A stretch of 17,170 nucleotides of DNA from Candidatus Brocadiia bacterium (GTDB lineage Bacteria; Planctomycetota; PUPC01; DSUN01): positions 1 to 17,170 of the forward strand of contig JADHXT010000027.1 of NCBI GenBank assembly GCA_016782825.1, read 5' to 3'. The notes under the pieces were generated by a model. That model was not told the DNA's origin, searched no databases, and saw only the letters and a program-made list of their open reading frames with translations. Shown piece by piece: positions 13,936-17,170 of this stretch. Every line of letters starts with the position of its first letter. Position 1 is the stretch's first letter. The translations under genes were made by a program, and so were the position numbers.

Positions 13936-15389
13936 GCAACGCCAGCCCCTCGCTCCTGCGGCTGATCGCGCGGCCCCTCGGGCGGCTGGCCGCGGACCGC
14001 CGCCTCATCTGGGCCGTGGCACGCAACGCCATCCGCCAGGCCATCCGCGTGCGCGCGGCCTTCGTCATTATGGCCGTCTACCTGCTGCTCACGCCGGCAC
14101 TGCCCTTCGTGCTCGAGGGCGACGGCACCCTGGTGGGCCTCCTGCGCCTCGTGATCCGCTACTCGCTCATCACGGCCGGCGTGCTGCTCGGCCTGCTCAC
14201 CCTCGTGCTGTCCACCACCACCCTGTGGAGCGAAATCCAGCAGAAGCAGATCTACCTGCTCGAAGCGCGGCCCATCCGCCGCAGCCACATCGTGCTGGGC
14301 AAGCTCGTGGGCATCATGGTGGTCAACGCCGTCCTGCTGCTCGTCATGGCCATCACCACCGCCGTATGTGTGGAGTTCCTCGCCCGCCAGGCACGGTGGG
14401 ACGACGGCCAGCGCCTGCTGGCCCGCCAGCAGGTGCTCACGGCACGGCGGGCCGTGCAGCCCGAGCCCGTGTCCGAGAAGTCGATCCAGGACGCGGTGGA
14501 CAAGTGGTACGACTACCTGAAGGAGCACGACCGCCTGCCTGCCGGCGTCACCGAGGCCGGGGTGAAGGACGCGCGGCGCAAGCAGTTGCTGGGCCTCTAC
14601 AACACGGTGCCGCCGCGGGTGGTGCGCATCTGGCAGTTCCGCAACGTGCCGCGGCCCCGTGGCGAGAAGCCCGAGGTGACGATCCGCTTCAAGTACGCCA
14701 GCTCCGACCGCCAGTCCGACTCGCCGGTGTTCACCGTGTGGCGTGTGGGCCGCCCCAACACCGAGCAGTTTTACGTCTACCGCAGCTCGCGCAAGGCCGA
14801 CGAGTTTCACGAGATCCAAATCCCCGCCGACGCGGTGAGCGAGCAGGGCGAGCTGGAGGTGCAGTTTGTGAACCTCGAGCCCAGGCTGCCCACGCTCATT
14901 TTCGCCGGCGACGAGGCGATGCAGGTGCTGGTGCGGGCGACGAGCTTCGCCGCCAATCTGGGCCGCGGCGTGGTGCTCATCCTCACCGAGGTGTTTTTCC
15001 TGGCCATCCTGGGCCTCTTCTGCTCCACGTTTCTCACGTTCCCCGTGTCGCCCATCATCGCGCTGTCGCTCCTGCTGATGATCTCGCTGGCGGGCACGGT
15101 GAAGGCGGAGTTTGAGCAGGGCTTCTCGCTGGCCGACTCCCACGCCGAAGCCACTCAGTTCACCCGCATTATGGAAGCCTTCGTCAAGGGGGTGTCCAAC
15201 GTGGTGCGTGTGGTGTTTCCCCCGCTCGATCGCTATGCGGCCAGCACCCGCGTGAGCTCGGGCAACGAAGTGCCCTGGCCACTGGTGTTCGAGGCCGTGG
15301 CGATGGTGGGGCTTGTGCGCGGGGGGCTGTTGCTGCTCTTGGGCATATTCATCTTCGAACGACGCGAGCTAGCATTGGCCACGCGATGA
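13932..15389 (+). CDS. ABC-2 type permease with large extracytoplasmic insert
   Basis: 485 residues; the ATG overlaps the ATPase stop by 4 bases. Hydrophobic segments near 43-60, 77-96, 120-148, 343-365, 370-389 and 451-475. The cytosolic segment between helices (SEIQQKQIYLLEARPIRRSH, 100-119) matches the first permease's SEEVRGRTAQMVVSRPVGR. Residues about 150-335 form a large soluble insert between membrane helices. Its second half alternates polar and hydrophobic residues as beta strands do (VTIRFKYASSD, FTVWRVG, EFHEIQIP, ELEVQFVNLE), suggesting a jelly-roll-like domain outside the membrane. It ends IFERRELALATR. Likely an exporter or membrane-remodelling permease; substrate unknown. Confidence 0.86.
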   Translation: MSNASPSLLRLIARPLGRLAADRRLIWAVARNAIRQAIRVRAAFVIMAVYLLLTPALPFVLEGDGTLVGLLRLVIRYSLITAGVLLGLLTLVLSTTTLWSEIQQKQIYLLEARPIRRSHIVLGKLVGIMVVNAVLLLVMAITTAVCVEFLARQARWDDGQRLLARQQVLTARRAVQPEPVSEKSIQDAVDKWYDYLKEHDRLPAGVTEAGVKDARRKQLLGLYNTVPPRVVRIWQFRNVPRPRGEKPEVTIRFKYASSDRQSDSPVFTVWRVGRPNTEQFYVYRSSRKADEFHEIQIPADAVSEQGELEVQFVNLEPRLPTLIFAGDEAMQVLVRATSFAANLGRGVVLILTEVFFLAILGLFCSTFLTFPVSPIIALSLLLMISLAGTVKAEFEQGFSLADSHAEATQFTRIMEAFVKGVSNVVRVVFPPLDRYAASTRVSSGNEVPWPLVFEAVAMVGLVRGGLLLLLGIFIFERRELALATR

Positions 15390-17086
15390 AAGACGAGACG
15401 CTACTCAAGCTGCGCTCCTGGCTCTTCGCCCTCCTCGCCCTGGTGGCGTTGGTGGCGGCGGGGCAGCTCTTGCCCATCGCGGACAGGATGCGCGCCGACC
15501 TCGTGCCCCACGAGGAGGGCAGCTTCGGCACCCTGCCTCCCGCCATCGTGCTGGCCAACCGAGCCGGCGGCATCTTCCGGGCCTTGGCCATCAACACCCT
15601 GTGGATGCGCGCCACCGAGCTTCAGGAGAAGGGCGAGGTGTTCGAGCTGGTGCAGCTCTACAAGCTCATCACCGCGCTCGAGCCCCGCTTTCCCATGGTG
15701 TGGGCCTACCGGGCCTGGAACGCCGCCTACAACGTGTCCGTCAAGTTCCCGGCCATCATGGGGCGCATCTTCGACCTGTCCGACCCGCGCAACCAACCCG
15801 ACCAGCGCTGGGTGTGGGTGCAGAACGGCATCAAGACCCTCCGCGACGAAGGCATCCCCTACAACCCCAATGCCGAACGCCTCTACCGCGAGCTGGCCTG
15901 GATCTACTCGCACAAGATCGGCCAGGACATGGATGATGCCCACCTGTACTACAAGGTGGTGCTCGCGCTCGACATGGAGAAGGTGCTCGGCAAGCCGCCG
16001 TACCGCACCACCATCGAACGCATCTACAACGCCTCCAAGACCCGCGAGAAGCTGCTGGCCGATCCCACGGTGCGTGCCCTGGTGGATGCCCTCGTGCAGG
16101 CAGGGGTGGACGTGTTTGGCAGCCCACTCGACGTGCTGAGCCGCAGCGACGCTCTGCCCGAGGCGGCCCGCACCGCCCTGGCCGATCCCGCCAACGCGGA
16201 CGCCGCGGCCACACTCGACGCCTTCCTCCGCGCCCGCTACGCGAACGACACGCTCAAGCTGCGCCCGGCCGTGATGTGGGAGATGATGGAACGCTACGGC
16301 CCCGTGGACTGGCGGCTGCCCGAGGCCCACGCGCTCTACTGGACCCACCGCGGCGCCGAGACGATGGCCGACGAAGACGCGCGGGCCGGCAACACGGCGC
16401 GCATCGCCTTCCACGCCCTCGCCGAGTTCTACCGCCGCGGTCGCCTCACGTTCCACTACGACCCCGACAAGCCGGAGCGCACTCTGTGGCGCACCTCCAC
16501 ACACTTTGGCTTCATGAAGCGCGCCGTGGCATTCCACGAGGCCATCATCAAGGAATACAAGGGCAAGTACCAGGACAACCCGCTCCGCGAAGGCTTCATG
16601 AACTTCCTCCGCGAGATCGTCCTCGACCTCTATCTCCACACCGACCTCAAGCGGTCCCGCGAGTACTACAAGAAGCTCCAGGCATTCGGCCCCGAGTCCA
16701 AGGTGGCCTACGAGGACTTCATCTCCGGCCGATTCCTCGACCGCATGGAGAATGCCACGATCGAGCAGAACAAGAACCTCATCCAGAGCATCCTGCTCGA
16801 AGCCGTGCGCTGGGCCTCCTACGGCGACATGCAGCAGGCCACCGGCCGCGAGCAACTCGCCAAGCTCATCCGCAAGCGCTACAACGACAAGGGCTACCGG
16901 TTCCAGATGCCGCCCGTGCGCGAGCTCTACCCCGAGGCCTTCATGTGGGCGCTCCGCCGCTTCGCCGACTGGCAGATCGAGCGTCTCGACGAGCTGTACC
17001 CCAAGCAGATGAAGGAAGGCCGCAAGCGGCTCGACGAGCTCCGACGCCAGGCCGAGAAGCCCGCCCCTGCACCCTCCCCCTCGTAA
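15386..17086 (+). CDS. Membrane-anchored TPR-like protein of the ABC module
   Basis: 566 residues; the ATG overlaps the permease stop as ATGA. One N-terminal hydrophobic segment (about 12-30) leaves the bulk in the periplasm-like space. Residues about 60-120 contain a conserved-looking block (FRALAINTLWMRATELQEKG, then FELVQLYKLI, LEPRFPMVWAYRAWNAAYN) resembling helical TPR pairs. Further helices run through the length, with ERLYRELAWIYSHKIGQ and many Tyr/Arg-rich repeats. The C-terminus is Pro/Ala-rich. I recognise the general type (TPR-like protein beside ABC-2 genes) but not a named function. Coupling to the ATPase and permease suggests it is an accessory or scaffold subunit of that transporter. 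Confidence 0.82.
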   Translation: MKDETLLKLRSWLFALLALVALVAAGQLLPIADRMRADLVPHEEGSFGTLPPAIVLANRAGGIFRALAINTLWMRATELQEKGEVFELVQLYKLITALEPRFPMVWAYRAWNAAYNVSVKFPAIMGRIFDLSDPRNQPDQRWVWVQNGIKTLRDEGIPYNPNAERLYRELAWIYSHKIGQDMDDAHLYYKVVLALDMEKVLGKPPYRTTIERIYNASKTREKLLADPTVRALVDALVQAGVDVFGSPLDVLSRSDALPEAARTALADPANADAAATLDAFLRARYANDTLKLRPAVMWEMMERYGPVDWRLPEAHALYWTHRGAETMADEDARAGNTARIAFHALAEFYRRGRLTFHYDPDKPERTLWRTSTHFGFMKRAVAFHEAIIKEYKGKYQDNPLREGFMNFLREIVLDLYLHTDLKRSREYYKKLQAFGPESKVAYEDFISGRFLDRMENATIEQNKNLIQSILLEAVRWASYGDMQQATGREQLAKLIRKRYNDKGYRFQMPPVRELYPEAFMWALRRFADWQIERLDELYPKQMKEGRKRLDELRRQAEKPAPAPSPS

Positions 17087-17116
17087 CCATCGCCTGCGCG
17101 GCATGCTCGCCGTGTC

Positions 17117-17146
17117 TTTCGCCGTCCTCCGGCGATAGGGTATAAT
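17117..17146 (+). promoter_or_regulatory. Candidate promoter for the next transcription unit
   Basis: Perfect -10 TATAAT (17141-17146) with a poor -35 TTTCGC (17117-17122) at 18 bases. It follows the cluster's last stop by about 55 bases and faces off the right edge. A small stem CGCCG/CGGCG (17120-17134) lies within the spacer, with no T-run. Confidence 0.35.
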
Positions 17147-17170
17147 GCGCGCACTCGCCTCCACCCCAGG

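Noticed and set aside
17120..17134. Possible terminator after the last gene
   Set aside because: Only a 5-bp stem and no T-run; it sits within the spacer of a promoter-like element.
15401..17164. Minus-strand open frame of about 590 codons
   Set aside because: Mirror of the TPR-like gene; no ribosome site or family match, and it runs against the whole cluster.
1..17170. CRISPR array, insertion sequence, tRNA or rRNA
   Set aside because: No regularly spaced repeats, transposase frames, or RNA-gene signatures seen on either strand.

Overview
The window is GC-rich, densely coded bacterial DNA. Three features suggest a Planctomycetota-like bacterium or a relative in the PVC group: PEP-CTERM proteins ending in a glycine/leucine helix plus five arginines, lectin/discoidin-rich secreted proteins, and multi-gene SPFH (HflK/HflC-like) clusters. 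This placement is inferred from gene content; no rRNA or other marker gene is present.

Left third (1-4682, minus strand): an operon-like run of exported PEP-CTERM proteins built from F5/8-type C / F-type lectin (fucolectin-like) repeats, plus one LamG-like domain. Transcription order is 4682->3228, 3227->1476, then 1447->off the left edge. The first two reading frames are joined: the first protein reaches its PEP-CTERM arginine tail and then reads in frame, without a stop, through the next gene's Shine-Dalgarno and ATG. The lectin motif HX26RXDX4R is complete in one of seven repeats and degraded or altered in the rest.

Intergenic region (4683-5495): about 810 bases separating divergent transcription units. 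It holds a good sigma70-type promoter for the minus-strand operon, a good promoter for the plus-strand cluster, a perfect hairpin in each predicted 5' leader, and between them a promoter/terminator pair that could define a small minus-strand RNA of about 150 nt (5056-5203). A perfect dyad overlaps that promoter's -35.

Right two thirds (5496-17086, plus strand): eight co-directional genes, mostly overlapping or closely spaced. The order is ABC-2 permease; HflK-like SPFH protein with a seven-helix N-terminal half; HflC-like protein; third SPFH protein; P1B heavy-metal ATPase; ABC ATPase with an acidic tail; second ABC permease with a large external insert; membrane-anchored TPR-like protein. 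The last three form a tight coupled module. The two permeases share a fold and a C-terminal FERRE motif and flank the SPFH/metal-ATPase core, so a heterodimeric ABC exporter working in an SPFH-organised membrane patch is a reasonable hypothesis. No FtsH protease gene lies in the window. A TATAAT box just before the right edge probably starts the next transcription unit.
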